Shown here piece after piece: positions 23,101-36,748 of a stretch of 64,000 bases of DNA; position 1 is the stretch's first letter; the number at the start of each line of letters is the position of its first letter. The DNA comes from Lates calcarifer (Eukaryota; Chordata; Actinopteri; Centropomidae): positions 27,286,237 through 27,350,236 of the forward strand of contig NC_066849.1 in NCBI RefSeq assembly GCF_001640805.2. The letters are read 5' to 3'. The notes under the pieces were generated by a model. That model was not told where the DNA came from. It did no database searches and saw nothing but the letters and a program-made list of their open reading frames with translations. The translations under genes and the position numbers were made by a program.

Positions 23101-25722
23101 ATCCTTCCGTTTTTTCCAGATCCCAGCTTCTACGGACCGAACGAGTCGAGTTATACGGAAAAATCTGAAAAAGAAATGAAAAATAAAAACAAAAAACCAG
23201 CATATTACATGATATATTGAAAAAGATCAAATGTAGTGCCTGTGAAAACCTGTATTATAATGCTCTTCTGAATACTGAATACAATAATTGTTTGTAATTG
23301 TTGAAATTTCTGAACACCAGTAGCCTTTGCTGTCTGTCAGGCCCCTCTGATTATAGCTAATGTACAATAATCATAAGATATAACTGCATGCTCTTCCATA
23401 ATCGCCTAGTAAGCTGTTACAAAGACAACAAATGAGAAAAAAATTACAAAAACCAGATTGTTCTGTTACTGTTTTGGTTCCTCTCTTCTTTTTCTTACCT
23501 CCTCCCTTCTATGCCTCAAACTGTCTCACCTCCTCTCCTTCATCCTCCATCATCCTGGGACTCTTTTTTCATCCCGACATGAAAACACCACCCGGTTTTT
23601 CTACTGTGTTGTCAGTTTGTTGTCATTGATCTGATGGGTGTGCCACCATGATGGCTGCCCCAGGCCATCAGCGGACTGCTGCAGCCTCGCGGGGGGTTTA
23701 ATCCGACAATCTCCAGCTAACTTTTAACATCAGCAAACACCCGGCTGGTCTGGCCTCCCCCCTCTCCTCCCCTCCTTCCTCCCCTCGCCTCCATTGACCA
23801 GCAGGCTGAGAAATCTCTGCATGGCTCTGGGTGAATCCTCCTCCTCCCCAGGCAGTTTCCTGCAGGAGACTGAATCGATGGCCTCTGCCTTTTTCTGCAG
23901 CGCTCAGCATTATCCAGGACAGAATCCCCCACCACCACCACCTCCACCACCTCCTTCCTCATCGAGCCTCTGCTGCGTCTCCCCTCCCGGCCAGGACTTC
24001 AAACGAGCCGCCGCTCCTCCAGGATGAGAAAGGTCTAGAAAGAGAAAGAGGTAGCCAGCACCTGGGAGACTCCCCCCCTCACCCCTTCTACCTCTCCCCC
24101 CTCCTCTCCCAGTCCCAGGCCAGCTGGGGTCGATTGGCTTGTCTAGCTCACCTCCAGTGGCTCCTCTCTGTTTTCGACTCGCAGCCTGTCGATGCAGCTC
24201 GGCTCTTTGAAACTAAACAGTTTCTTCGACTTGTGCATCTCTTTTAGAAAACTTTGGGTTGACAAACTTTGTTGATGATCAGACTGTTTTGTTAAAGGAC
24301 GATGCCGGTGAATTTGAAAAGTTTTCTTCTCCACGTTACTGCTGAAGTTTTTCAAAGACATGCAGACGTGTTAGTGCTGGGTATCTAATGGTTGAATAAC
24401 TGATTCTACTCTTTGCTAATTAATCTGTCAATAACTATTATTTTATCTGTAAAATGACAGAAAACCACGGAGCCCGGAAACGGACACAGAGAGAAAAAAG
24501 ATCTGAAGGTTGAAATTTTAAAAAAGATGTACTTTTCCGAGATCCCGAGAAAGTTTCTTGAGCTCTCACAGAAGTAAGAGAATGTTTCTTGGAATCTCGC
24601 AAAAGTTAACTTCTTTATTTTTCAACCATCAGAACTTTTTTCCTCTTTGTCACCTCCTGAAACAACTTCCAAACCCAAAGACATTCGGTTTGTTTTCAAA
24701 TATGTGAAAGAAAAGCAATAAATCTTCACATTTGAGAAGCTGGAACCAGAGAAAGTTTTCTGTGTTTTTGCTGGACACATATTCACTAATGTTGCTCATT
24801 AAAACAGACAAAAACACTGGCATTGTCCTTTAAAAGGTAGAATAGAGTAGAGACAATAGAAATCATAGCGTCAAATTTTCATCACTGTGTTCAAGTTGAA
24901 AACAAAACCAGGGATTCCCAGAACTGCCCGACACTCGTTCTCCAGCCTGTTGATGTTTTGAGTATTCGAGCCGATCACCGATATCGATAATCGATCAACT
25001 CGATTAGTTTGCCTTTCTTCCAGCCCTCTGGAGGCGACGCTAACCGTAGCTATCCCACGACAATCTCGAGGACGGAGAGCTTTATCTTTTATCTTTTACC
25101 TCCGCGAGCGTCGCCAGGCTGAGACCGCGACCTGGAGCAGTCTGAGTCACACATTCACATCATCATCATCATCATCATCATCGCATCCCATCATCCCCTG
25201 CTCACTGCCCGAAACACCACAGAGACCAGACCACGTCCTCATCCAGACCACCACCTGTTCGGTTCCTCCATCGTCGTCATCCGACCATCGACCTCCATCC
25301 TCACCCAGAACTGACTTAAACCTTGTGCCTCTACAACTCTTTTATGGAACAGGGCGGCGTTTTCTGCCGCCGCCGTCGTCACACCGGGTCCACGACCTGG
25401 TGTTACACTTTTGTTCAATGTTAACTAGTTTCCATTAGTTGTGTCCGGTGCCATTGTTTGTCCATCACGTTCTGAAGCTGTGATTTTGCACTGACTTCTC
25501 CGTCGTCCTCTCTGACTTACTGCTGTCAGTGCTTCTGTTGTCAGTCACTCTGTTGGTCTGTTTTTTTGTTTTCTTTCTGTTCTTCTCTTCTCCGACTGTT
25601 GTTTCTGTTGAACTGGTGAACTGTAGGCCCATCCCTTCTCGGCCCCATTAGTGACTTCATGTCCACGCAGATTCAATTTACTGGAAGCAAGATGTGCATT
25701 TCCTATGCAACAACGACAAAAA
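20106..25722 (+). other. nfia distal 3' UTR or intergenic DNA
   Basis: No coding gene recognised. It contains (CTC)n at 20157-20192, (CAT)n at 25157-25182 and short pyrimidine tracts. Two repeat-free stretches (22750-22990 and 23221-23440) have the balanced composition of conserved non-coding or UTR sequence. The end near 25330-25730 reads like the end of a 3' UTR, so a longer nfia transcript isoform is possible. Confidence 0.4.
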
Positions 25723-25728
25723 AATAAA
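25723..25728 (+). terminator. nfia: candidate distal nfia polyadenylation signal AATAAA
   Basis: AATAAA preceded by an A run and followed by GT-rich sequence (25755-25800). It lies 10.9 kb after the nfia stop. Alternative to the site at 20081. Confidence 0.35.
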
Positions 25729-27738
25729 GACGCTAATGCTCTATCGACCGTCTCTGAGTGTTTCTGTGTTGTGTTCATACGTGTACTTCTACATGTTTGT
25801 GTTGTTGCTGCTTTGTCCAGAATTTTATATTTTAGAATTAAAGAAAATTTACTTTTTGCTGCAGAACCACTGGGAATTTCTATGTAGTGTTCATGCCTTA
25901 GATTCAGAGATGATTCCTGTCTCTTTATTCATCCTCATCCTGAACCTTCCACAGAAATATGACAGAGGCCGGGAGGAGAAAGAAAGAACATACAAGGCTG
26001 TTCAGGAACACTTGTTTAGCAGAATTTGACAAAGCAAAAGCAAACCCAGTACTGGGGATGTAAAGGTGCCGTAAGCAAACTGGTATTTTAAAATTCTAAC
26101 GTTATCTGTGCAGTAATAAAATCTGAAGTTTGTAAGGGTCCAGTCCTCAGACGGATTTGGTCTTTTATAGGTTTTGTTTGGGCTTTTCTCATCCCACAGA
26201 AAATTCAGGGCTAGACTTATAAGGACGAACGACTGATAAAGGAAGACTGGAAGATGGTGAAACTGCTCAGAGAAATTGGGAAGATCATTTAATAGCTTCA
26301 GGTAAAAAAGAGTCTGGATTTCTGTCCACCATGATGGACATCTCTGCTTCCAAGATGATGATGACATGATGAAGATAAATCAGTTTTGGTCAAAACTCCA
26401 GCAACATTTAAACTGTTAAAGACAACTTTATTTATTCAATACAAGGACCAGTTTTTATGACTTAGTCATAAAAGTTTCCTAAATTCTATTGTATTTATTT
26501 ATATAACACAAAGATTTATTTAATTAGTTGCAGCAGCAAACAGGGATTGTAAAATAAAAGAAAGATCAATGTAAAAAAAAAAGTAATAAATATTAGAAAA
26601 TGCAAAACAAGATATGAACAAAACAAGATATAAACAATATGGATAATATGAACAGGATTATATAAAGTTCAGTTTTTTTCACAGTTTTTAACTCAAACAA
26701 GTTTCCTGTCTGAAAATTATGTTTACTCATCATTAAGAATCAAAGGGAAATCAATGGGAAAAAATAGCAAATATAAAGAAAAGTCAGACAGATTCAAACA
26801 GATTTCCTGAAAGATGAACAGTCGGTTGATGTTGGATGTTTTCTGATGGAAAGCCTCTGGTGTTTGATGATCTCTGGACTGATCCCTGGCTGCCTGATGT
26901 AAACCCTCCCACCTCAGTTTGGTTTTATGTGATGTTTTCTGAAATCCAGGCAGAGTGAGACCTCTGTTTCCACTGTTCAATCTGCGTCGTAACAGAAACA
27001 CTCTCGTTATAATCCGGCCTCTCGGCGGTCAGGAGTGCTGATTTCAGCAGTCCTCTGTGTGTGTGTGTGGTATCTTACTCTGTTTCACATCACGAGGATT
27101 TCTGGGATTTCACTGTCTCTCGTGGTTAAAGGGGAGAAACAAGGGACGAACGAGTGAGAGAGTTCACAGGTGAGTTCATTTATCACTGTATAAAAAGTTA
27201 CATTAAAATCTCGATATTTCTTCAGAGGGACAGATGTTCACTAGTTATTAGGTTACAGTACATTTTTGTGGGAATTTGTCCAATAAGATTTGAGACCCGA
27301 GTTTAACCCCTGAAGTCCAGGTCCTTTGACTAGTATGATTGCTCTGTGCTGTGTTTGATCCCTAAAGTCCAACTCGTGACCAAACACAGTCGGACACTGG
27401 TGCAATGTGAGTTCACCCTGAAACCAGGTGCTGGTCTGAACTGAACTGGTCTGTTTCTGGTCTCCTGGTGATGAATGAGGCCGTTAATCCAGACTGACCA
27501 GAGAAACTGAACATGTTTTATATCACAACGATCAACAAACTGTTCAGCAACACACACGAGCCTCCTCTCTCTCCCTGTTAGTTTCCACAACCCCCACTCC
27601 CCCCCTCCTCCCGCCCTGGGTGCTGGGTGGAGGGTGGGAGCCGCCTCACCTTCTCCTCTCAGGTTTCAGGGAGGGAGACGACCGCAGAAGAGCGTGAATA
27701 ATTCAGCCAGCCGCCAACATCGGGCATCGCCTTTCTAC

Positions 27739-27781
<43 letters not shown>

Positions 27782-29798
27782 CCGTGACCTGATATGCCCC
27801 CACAGCAAACAAGCTAAAGGTCAGGAGGTCAAATTGTGAACTTGAACTTGAGAGACGACCACACCCTGTCTCTGTACACGATAACTTCAGTTTTAATAAT
27901 TTGAAACGACATAATTTTATAACTTTTACATTTTAAAAATCACATAAACTAAAGTTCCCTTTGAAAACAATGAAAACTATTTAAAAGTCTTCTTTCATTC
28001 TTTGATTAGTTTTTACTTTAACAAACATTCAGGGAAATAATTTTCCACAGAATCCTCTGTTTATAAATAAAACAGCTGCTGGAAATTTCTCCTCAGAGGT
28101 GAATTTATTCACCAGGTCATTGTTTGTCAAACACCACTAAACCTCAAAGAAGAAGAAGAAGCTCCGCCTCTGGCCACACCCACCCACACCTGAGTTTACT
28201 TCCTGGTCAGGTGGATGAGGAGTGGAAAGGCAGAGAGGAGGGAAAAAAGTTTGAAAAGAAGTAAAATGTCTGAACCAGTGAATCTTTGTCAGTAGTAAAA
28301 GTTTTAAGGTGGACTTGGAGTTTTAAGGTGGACTGATCCTGTCTGAGTCTGATCTACATCTACACCTGGTAAGATGACTCCATGTTTAATTATCTAATGT
28401 GATGATTTTAGAGGAACTTCTGTTGGGTTTATTTCTACGTAAAGTTTATTTAATACTTAATAAAAAACAATAGAAGAGAAGCAGCAGAAAGGCCGGTCCA
28501 GGCTTCTGCTGCTGGTGTCTCCAGATCTGGATCCAGTAGATCACCTGTGAACATGAATGTGCAGCTGACAAATCTACAGAAATGATGGTTCCTGGGTCTT
28601 TAGAGTTTAGAGAAACCAGGTTCCTGCAGTTTAAACCTCGGTAAAGTTCCTGAGTTCATAAAATCGTTTCTATAAAAGTTCCCTCCGTAACTCACCCTGA
28701 CAGTTTTGACGGTGGAGTCGAGGAGCCGGTAAATAACGAGCTGACAGGAGGATTTACGGGGTTAATGAGGGAGCCGGGGCTGCTGGGATACGAGCGGCCC
28801 CAGGTGACGACACGCCTGACGGACTCGTGGCTGCAGGCGGTGCTGCGAGGCGTGGAAACAACCGAGGAGGGAAAAACAAACACAGACCTGATCAGCTTCT
28901 GTTTCTGTTTCTGTTGAAACTGGTTCTTTATTCTCTCAGCTTGTTTTAGTGGAGCAGACTGTTAAATTAAAATCACTCAGGACAGCATCAGAATGAGTCT
29001 CCAGTGCTCCCCCTCAAAATGACTGATTTTAAAAAAGGATAAGGAAAGAAAGAGACGGATTTGAAATAGTAACGGATTATTACTTCAATTACAGTTACTC
29101 ATTTCAACATAAAAGTAATCAGAGTACTCTGATGCTGTGACTTGTAGTGTGTTACCCTGAACACCGTCTCTATGGAAATAAACACAGCATTTCAGTTTGT
29201 AAAGATAAACAGGTCTGTCATCAGCGCTACGAAGAAATAAAAATTCACTCATTTGAAAAAGATGAAAATATTTCCAGTTTGTTATGAAACTGTGGTGGAT
29301 AAATCAGACAGTGTCCGGATGATGGTGCAGAATTCCTTCTTTCTTAAAACCCTGCAGCTGTGAACTGTCCAGGTGTAGCGTAGCGTAACGTTTGAGGCTG
29401 CGCCGAGAAACAAACGTCCAGACTTCCTCTGGTTCTCAAAGTTTATGATCTTTTGAGCGGTTGAGGAGAAAGTCGAGGGACAGACGGAGATTCATTCATA
29501 CTTTAATGCAAAGTCCACAAACTTAAAGACCTGAGTTCGGTTCCTGTTTGAACTCGACAGTTGAACCTAACCTGGTTGTTTTTATGCCTGAACCATGACG
29601 ACAGAGCTCCGATACACCTGCTGCCAGGTCGTATCTGAGGGTAAGAACAGGTGACCTGTGTGGTCGTTCAGGTCCGAGGACCTGTTGGACTCGTTTACCT
29701 GTCAGGACCTGGACCTGGTTGAGTCTCTCTGCTCTCATGTCGTCTCTGCAGGTTGAAGAAACTTCAGGACTTTTCCTCCTGCAGTTTAAATGAATAAA

Positions 29799-29833
<35 letters not shown>

Positions 29834-30020
29834 AGGGGGGGTGATGCGGCGTCCTGCCGGTCTCCTCATCCATTCACATCGAGCCGCGATAACCACGGTG
29901 ACACCACCCTTAACGAAGGGCCACGGACACGCCCCCTGATACCCCTCAGCCATAATAAAAGACCAATTAGAGAAGAGGATTAAGGCGCTCCACGTCCACA
30001 CACAAATTAGCATTAATCAA

Positions 30021-30066
<46 letters not shown>

Positions 30067-30186
30067 CTCCACAGTGAATAGTGATGAGCTCCAGACTCAG
30101 TATGAAGTCGTATAATTGCTGCTGGTGTTTCTGATCAATACCACACCCACCACCGCGCTCAGCCAATGGGAGCAGGCGTCCAGCAG

Positions 30187-30237
<51 letters not shown>

Positions 30238-30359
30238 GGTGGCTGATCAATGCATCAACTTATTTTTTGCAGCGGTAATAAAAACAGGAGCGTCTGTTCT
30301 CGCTGGAAAAGTTGTTCAGAAACGACAGAACTAAGTTAAAACTCTGCAGTGAAAACCTG

Positions 30360-30690
30360 TCAGATTGTTCTCAGTCTGACAGCATCAGGACAGGATTCCT
30401 CCAGAGACAGAGCTTTTTATTAAAGAGGAAGATCCTTTACTTTAACCAGAAACATTGTTATCATGTGTTACTGTGTGACTTTCAGTGCTGGAAGAAGTAA
30501 TCAGATACTTTACTGCAGTAAAAGTACCACACAGTAACACAGACACAGTAACAGATGGAGGCAGTGGTATTCCAGCAGCTCCTGGTTAAATCCCTGTTTT
30601 TCTCTATGGAGTCTGGTGGCTGTGAACAGAGGCCCCAGATTAAAAAATCCCAGGATTATCTTTTAAGTATTTGAGTAAATGAAGTATTTT
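30360..30690. mobile_element. foldback element copy A
   Basis: Contains TTTTTATTAAAGAGGAAGAT, then GTTACTGTGTGACTTTCAGT, AGTAATCAGATACTTTACT and GATGGAGGCAGTGGTATTCC. Each block is shared with six other copies here. The left arm is partly deleted. Confidence 0.8.
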
Positions 30691-32280
30691 TAGTTTTGTC
30701 AGTGGAGCAGAAACTTCACTCACACACTTGGTGTCCGTCATGATTGATTCTCTGACAGCAGTGGTGTGAGATGTGAACTGATGCGATCGGTGTGTGTGAA
30801 TCCTGAAGGTGCAGCTGCAGAGATATTTCACTTTAACTCCACTGAACCAGTAGAAAAGAAAGAAAAGAAAGTCTCCAGTTGCTCTGAAAGTTTCCTGAAA
30901 GTTTCCTGAAACCTCATTAATGCTCCGTCACGTGTCGTAGTTAAAGTCTGACCGTGACCTTTTCATGTCAGCGAGTTATTCAGGTCAGGATCAGGTTTTT
31001 AAAGTTTACATTCAAATCATTTCAAAGAATCCAGGACTTCTGATCTGTGTAAACTCTGCAGGACGTGGATATATTACTTCAGTAAAAGTAGTGTAGAAAT
31101 ACTCTGTTACAAGTACTCAGAAGTAGAAAAGTTTTAGCATCATACTTAAAGTACCAAGAGTAAAAATACTGATTAATTTCTTATTTAAAGATTTTATATT
31201 AATCAGAATCTGCAAAGTAATCAGTAACTAAAGTAATCAGAGGAATGTAATGGAGTAAAAAGTTTGATAAAGGAGCAGAAAATGTAAAATACTCCAGTAA
31301 AGTACGAGTAACTCCAAACTGTAATTAACTAGGTCACAGTACTTAGTTACTTTCCATCTCTCTGAGTACTCAGACTCTCAGTAATCTGATTACAGCTCGT
31401 TCAGGTGAGATGTGATGAGTTAAAGAGCAGAATACGACAGGAGGAGTTTGCTGATGAAGAGCTAATGACCCCCCCTTCCTCCTCCTCCCTCCCCCTCCTC
31501 CCTCCCCCATCCTCCCTCCTCCTCCCTCCCCCCTCCTCCCTCCTCCTCCCCCCTCGTCTCCTTCAAGGTTCTTCAAACAGAGCGCTGGTCGAGGATTTAA
31601 AGCGTCTGATCTTTAAATATGATTTTATCTCCCTGCAGAGGAGACATTTACTCTGACAGGTCGACGTCTCCCCTGAGGAGGAAACTTTCCCTCCTCCTCC
31701 CCCTCCTCCCCCTCCTCCCTCACCTCCTCCTCTCTTATTATCTCATGTCATCTCTCCTCCACATCCTCTCATCTCTCTTCATCAGCTCATCTCTTCTTCT
31801 TCTTCTTCTTCACCTCATTTCTCCTCTCTCCTGTACTTACAGTGATTTACAGGCTGACTCACCCCCTCCCTCCCCCCTCCCTCACCCCTCTCTCCCTCTC
31901 TTTATGTATTTCTGTAGACTGACTCAGGATCAGTTTGTCGTCTCATAAACACAAGCAGCTCAGGTTACTGAGGAAACGTCTGTGAAACTTTTTAAGCTGC
32001 TTCAGTTACACTGATCGTCCTGAAGGGGGCGCTGACAAATATTTCACTCTTTTTATTTTTCATTTCTTTCTTTGTTTTTTGTCTCTTTTTCTCCTCCTGT
32101 GCAGAAACAGACGGTAAAAACTAAATACGACCAGTGTTACAGTCGTTTCAAATGAGAGGAGCTACGGAAACTCAGGAGGGACAGAAAAGGCAAAGTGCAA
32201 CGTTGTCGTTTCTGACAAAAAGAACTCAATGAGATAAAATAACATCACAAAAATAAATCAGGAATGATTTTTATTCATGT

Positions 32281-32324
<44 letters not shown>

Positions 32325-32479
32325 CTGAGCCCAGTAATAGGCCGAGTGTGAATATTGAACTGACTTATCTGGTTACACACCAGGTCTGACCGTCCAAATT
32401 AACACACACACACACTCAGGGATTATAGAGACAGAGAAAGACCAGAGCTCTGGGATTTCTTTATTTAGTCGAACCCCCC

Positions 32480-32529
<50 letters not shown>

Positions 32530-32631
32530 GATGAAGGTTTGCGTGAAGCCTCCGTCTTATCGGTAAAGTTTCCTCCTGTGCTTCGTTCCGACTGACGCAA
32601 CTGTAATTTCATGCCTTCTGTGTTTCCCACT

Positions 32632-32678
<47 letters not shown>

Positions 32679-34370
32679 GAGAGGACTCCCCCTTTCCTCC
32701 CTCCCTCCCCTATCACCCACCCAGGATGTAAACCAGGTTGATTATTATTCTAATGTTTTGTCTGAACACGACAAACACGACGAGGGAAATAATTAAAAAA
32801 CAAAACAAAAACACGTTTCACTGAAATTAAACCGACAAAAAAACATGAATGACTGAGGTGAAGGTCTGAGGTGTTTAAACCAATCAGAAGCCTCCTCTGA
32901 CGAAGCTGCAGTTCCTCTAACGTCCACTAGATGCTGCTGTGAACAAACTGATTCTACAAATACACATTTATTTAGTTTATCTAACGGTTATTTACAGACA
33001 TACAAACATGAAGTAACAGCCACAGGATTTAAAGCTTCACTCTGTCTATAATTTTAAAATACGTAAAATTAATCGAAAACACAAACGATGCTAAAATAAA
33101 GTGACCGTAAAACAGACTGATCCACTTTAAATCTGTTCAACTTGATCTAAATGATCCAGTCGTCATCCAGTTTGAGTTCATGTTAAACCTGAACTGAAAA
33201 ATACATTTGTCCGACTGAGGATTTACTAAAGGGCTCCTTACTGAAACCCTGAGAGGAACCAGCATCTCACTGAGAATCTGAGTCTGATTATTTAGACTTT
33301 CATTTAATGAAATGATTAAAACTTGACATGATTTATTTGTTAGGTGTGTTATTAACTTCTTGACCAATATCATCAAAACGCAGATGAAACAAAGTTTAAT
33401 TTATACACCTAAAAATAAATTTAAAAAAACGCTGAGTTGTTGAGACTCAAACTTTGCCTTTTAGAGAAAGGGGAAACTCCATGAGTCGGCTCTTTGAGTA
33501 AAAATGATTAGTTTCTGATCCAAAATCATGAAAACAAATTAAACAAAGCTCAAATGTAATTTATACGTCTAAAAAACTTTAAAAATCAAATCAAAAAAAT
33601 TTTAAAGAGATACAAAATTTCACAGATGTGTAGACCCAAACTTTACCTTTAAGAAAAAGAGAAAACAGAAACCAAAATCCATGGGTTGACTCCTTCAGTA
33701 CGTTATTGGCTTCACACACACACACACACACACTGTCCAAAATCATGAGAAGTATAGTATGTAATTTATACACTGAAAAAATTTGTAGTAAATTGTTTTT
33801 TTAAATTAAGTTTCCCAGGTGTTTAGACCTAAATTTCACCTTCTAGAAAAAAGAAAACAGAATCCAAACTCCATGAGTCAGCTCCATAACATCGTTTAAT
33901 TTTGAAATTGAAAATGAAGAAACTTAAATAGTCCACAGAAACTTTAACGAGCTGAAACGGGACATTATTGTTTTTTACAACTAAATCTGAATAAAATCAG
34001 CGTTTGTTTTATTGTGGAGCTTTTCGAAACTTTTTCAAAGCAACAACCAGCAGAGGGCGACGTAACCTGTAGACTCATCGAGTTACATCTCCCTCTGCTG
34101 GCCTGGAGTGGTACTGCATCTTCAGTTGTTTTTGCAGATCATGGTGAACGCAGAACTGTTTTCAGAACTGAGGGTCTGAGGTTAAGATTCAGGTCCAGGT
34201 CCAGGTTCAGGTTCTGGTCTAGTCTCCAGTAAATGAACATAAGTCAGTGTAATGTCCTCTGAAGTGATGGAAACACAACTGTGTGTTTCTGTGTGTGTTT
34301 CTGTGTGTCCTGTGAAGCGTGGTTCAGTATGATAATTGAATTTTGATGAAAGCCACATGGCTGCTACACA

Positions 34371-34406
<36 letters not shown>

Positions 34407-35279
34407 CACACACTCAGTATCTGGTTCCTGTGTTTGTGGATAATAATTAAACAGAAGAAAAAACAGTCGCTGCTCGTTAGAAAAACTTCAACCACAGCTG
34501 GAGTTTAAACAGTCTGTCTCATGATTAAAGTCGACGTCAGGAAACAACCTTTAAATAACCTTTAACTAAACACATATAAACTCACTGCTTCAACAAGTTT
34601 CCTGTTCAAATTTTCAGACAATAAACCTGAATTCAAGGCTCATTGTCTCATTTAACTTCAGTTTTATTGATATTAATATTAATCTTGTTCTACACTCTTA
34701 GTTTTCAGTCGTATTCAGTTTAGTCTGTCTGAAACGTCCTGCTCCGATCTACTGTGAAAAAAATCTAAATTTACCAGTAATCATTTTTAAAAAGTTACAG
34801 AGCTCAGAAGTTATTTTCCTGATAATTACTGACAGTCAATGAAAATGCATCATCTTAAAAAAACCCGACTGTTACAGAGACAACTCAACTGATCAAAAAT
34901 AAAAAGGTAACAGCAGATCAGTTCTCATAACACTGTTGTTTTTTTGTTTGTTTTTTTTAAATAGGGTGATTGGTTTTCATTGACTATGTGTTGAAAACTA
35001 CTACTACCAATAATACTTCCATATACTACAGGTCCCTGTAAATCACAAATGTTCTTGCTCTTGTTGTTTGACACATGAAAACATCAACATCTTTTCGTTT
35101 TACAGATTGAGACGTCGTCGTCACACAGCTGCTCTGTCTGGATCAGAAAAGGTAAAAACAAAAAGTAAACAGGATTTTATTGGTCCTGTAAATCCATGTT
35201 AAACTGAGGTAAATGTTTTTAAAGATCATTTTAAAAAATATTTCTTAACTCTGAGACATGAAAATGTTTATTCTTATTA

Positions 35280-35590
35280 TCTTATATTATTCTTTAACCC
35301 TGAAACCAGGAAGTCAGTTAGCATGTTAGCATGTTAGCTCTTCCTGTTCCTCGTCCAGAGTCAGTGTGTTTCTGGTTAAATGTCTGAAATAAGGTCTGTG
35401 GTTTTAACACAAGCTCAAGACATTTTCAGGTTTTGATTCTCCGACATAAAATGGGTCAGTAAATCCCCCACTCCTGATGTTTGAAGCTTTTACGTGTCTT
35501 AAAAAAGGCGGTTGCTAACGAGTGTCTAAATGAGACTACAGAGGTTGTCAGGGACGTTAACATGAAAACCAATAATTAACGGCCACATTA
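35280..35590. mobile_element. interspersed repeat, unclassified
   Basis: 35300-35450 is nearly identical to 13970-14110 (AGTCAGTTAGCATGTTAGC, then AAATGTCTGAAATAAGGTCT and CAAGACATTTTCAGGTTTT). 35490-35575 recurs inverted at 61295-61375. Its class is unknown. Confidence 0.65.
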
Positions 35591-35635
35591 AAAATAACGA
35601 GCAGGTTTCATACGTGGATCATCACAAAAAGAAAC

Positions 35636-35641
35636 TTTATT
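35636..35641 (-). terminator. tm2d1: candidate distal tm2d1 poly(A) signal
   Basis: AATAAA on the minus strand, about 1.0 kb after the stop, followed by a TTTCTTTTTGTG downstream stretch. Confidence 0.45.
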
Positions 35642-36179
35642 TACATAGAAACATCATAACTTAAAGACACGACAGCAGTGAAACAGCATGTTCCAATGAA
35701 AATCGGAATAAATATATCAACAGAAAACACACAAGAGACTGAACAGCCGGACAGATGTGAGGATAGAAACGTGACCTGAGGACTACTGTATTTAAATGTT
35801 TGATTTGAGTAGATGAAGCGAAACTAAAGGAGCTCAGTGTAAAATCTGATGAATGATTTGGAAACCAATCGTCAGGAATGTGAAGGTTTACAGGAAAACA
35901 AACAGAACGGCCCTTTAAACGTCTTCTGATCGGTCGTGTTGATGCAGGTTTGAATGAATTGTTGTTTAACTCCTCTGTTTGTTGATGTTCAGACTCAGAG
36001 TGTCGATAAAGATTTCAAAGCATATCCTCAGCTCTTAAATGCTTATGGAGAGACCTGAAGAAAGACAGGAAGAGAGAGAGCGAGAGGATTAATACATTAA
36101 TATATTATCACTCTGTATCAAACTAAGATGTTAAAGATAAAATATAAAAATTAAAACTACATCCATCCAGGAGGACGAG

Positions 36180-36530
36180 AGACAGAGCTTTTTATTAAAG
36201 AGGAAGATCCTTTTAGTTTAACCAGAAACATCTCTATATATCTCTACCAGACTCCATTGACAAAAACAGGTATTTAACCAGGAGCTGCTGGAATACCACT
36301 GCCTCCAATCTGTTAGTGTGTCTGTGGGACTCTCAGTGGTGGAGGAAGTAATCAGATACTTTACTGAAGTAAAAGTACCACACAGTAACACAGACACACT
36401 AACAGATGGAGGCAGTGGTATTCCAGCAGCTCCTGGTTAAATCCCTGTTTTTGTCAATGGAGTCTGGTGGCTGTGAACAGAGGCCCAGGTTCAATAATTC
36501 TGGAGTTATCCTTTAAGTCTTTGAGTAAAT
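36180..36530. mobile_element. foldback element copy B
   Basis: Has both arms: GAGGAAGATCC, ACCAGACTCCATTGAC and GGAATACCACTGCCTCC on one side; GATGGAGGCAGTGGTATTCC and GTCAATGGAGTCTGGT on the other; and an outer end TTATCCTTTAA. It lies in the predicted tm2d1 3' UTR. Confidence 0.85.
36191..36196 (-). terminator. tm2d1: candidate tm2d1 poly(A) signal inside a foldback element
   Basis: AATAAA on the minus strand, within the TAATAAAAAGCTCTG part of foldback copy B, about 440 nt after the stop. Confidence 0.35.
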
Positions 36531-36637
36531 GAAGTATTTTTGGTCTCGTCAGTCGACCAAACTTTCAAACAAGACTCGGACATTCAGAGAAAAGTTTGTC
36601 TTTTCTCTCACCTGTGTTCCTGTGTGTCCAGGTGTGT

Positions 36638-36748
36638 TCACAGAGACAGGTGAGGCTTCCTGTACGTCTGGTTGGTGATGGAGAGGCGGGTCAGCCGGGC
36701 GCCGTAATAATCCACGATGTAGTTTGATCCGTCTGCTGGACCCACAAT
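36638..36748 (-). CDS. tm2d1: tm2d1 last coding exon
   Basis: The acceptor is gtcctgcag. It encodes IVGPADGSNYIVDYYGARL, then TRLSITNQTYRKPHLSL and a TGA stop: the conserved short tail after TM2. Confidence 0.95.
   Translation of the reverse strand: MVGPADGSNYIVDYYGARLTRLSITNQTYRKPHLSL

Larger units (their letters stand above)
25729..35619. other. intergenic region between nfia and tm2d1
   Basis: No gene recognised on either strand. Contents: AT-rich unique DNA, (CA)n/(TG)n at 27739-27781, 29802-29832, 30022-30064, 30188-30236, 32281-32323, 32479-32525, 32637-32674 and 34373-34413, CT-rich tracts (31470-31560, 31690-31910), a foldback element copy (30360-30690), an ACTTTTACT-type repeat (31065-31365), a longer interspersed repeat (35280-35590), and regulatory-looking stretches near 28690-28870 and 29860-30022. 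Confidence 0.6.
35620..36637 (-). other. tm2d1: tm2d1 3' UTR (probable)
   Basis: Sequence between the TGA and the most distal good polyadenylation signal. It contains a foldback element (36180-36530) whose arms could form a hairpin in the mRNA. The exact end is not shown by the sequence. Confidence 0.5.

Noticed and set aside
35106..35153. Possible 47-bp exon (tttacag ... AAAAG|gtaaaa) between nfia and tm2d1
   Set aside because: Splice-like ends alone are too weak. No open frame or neighbouring exons support it.
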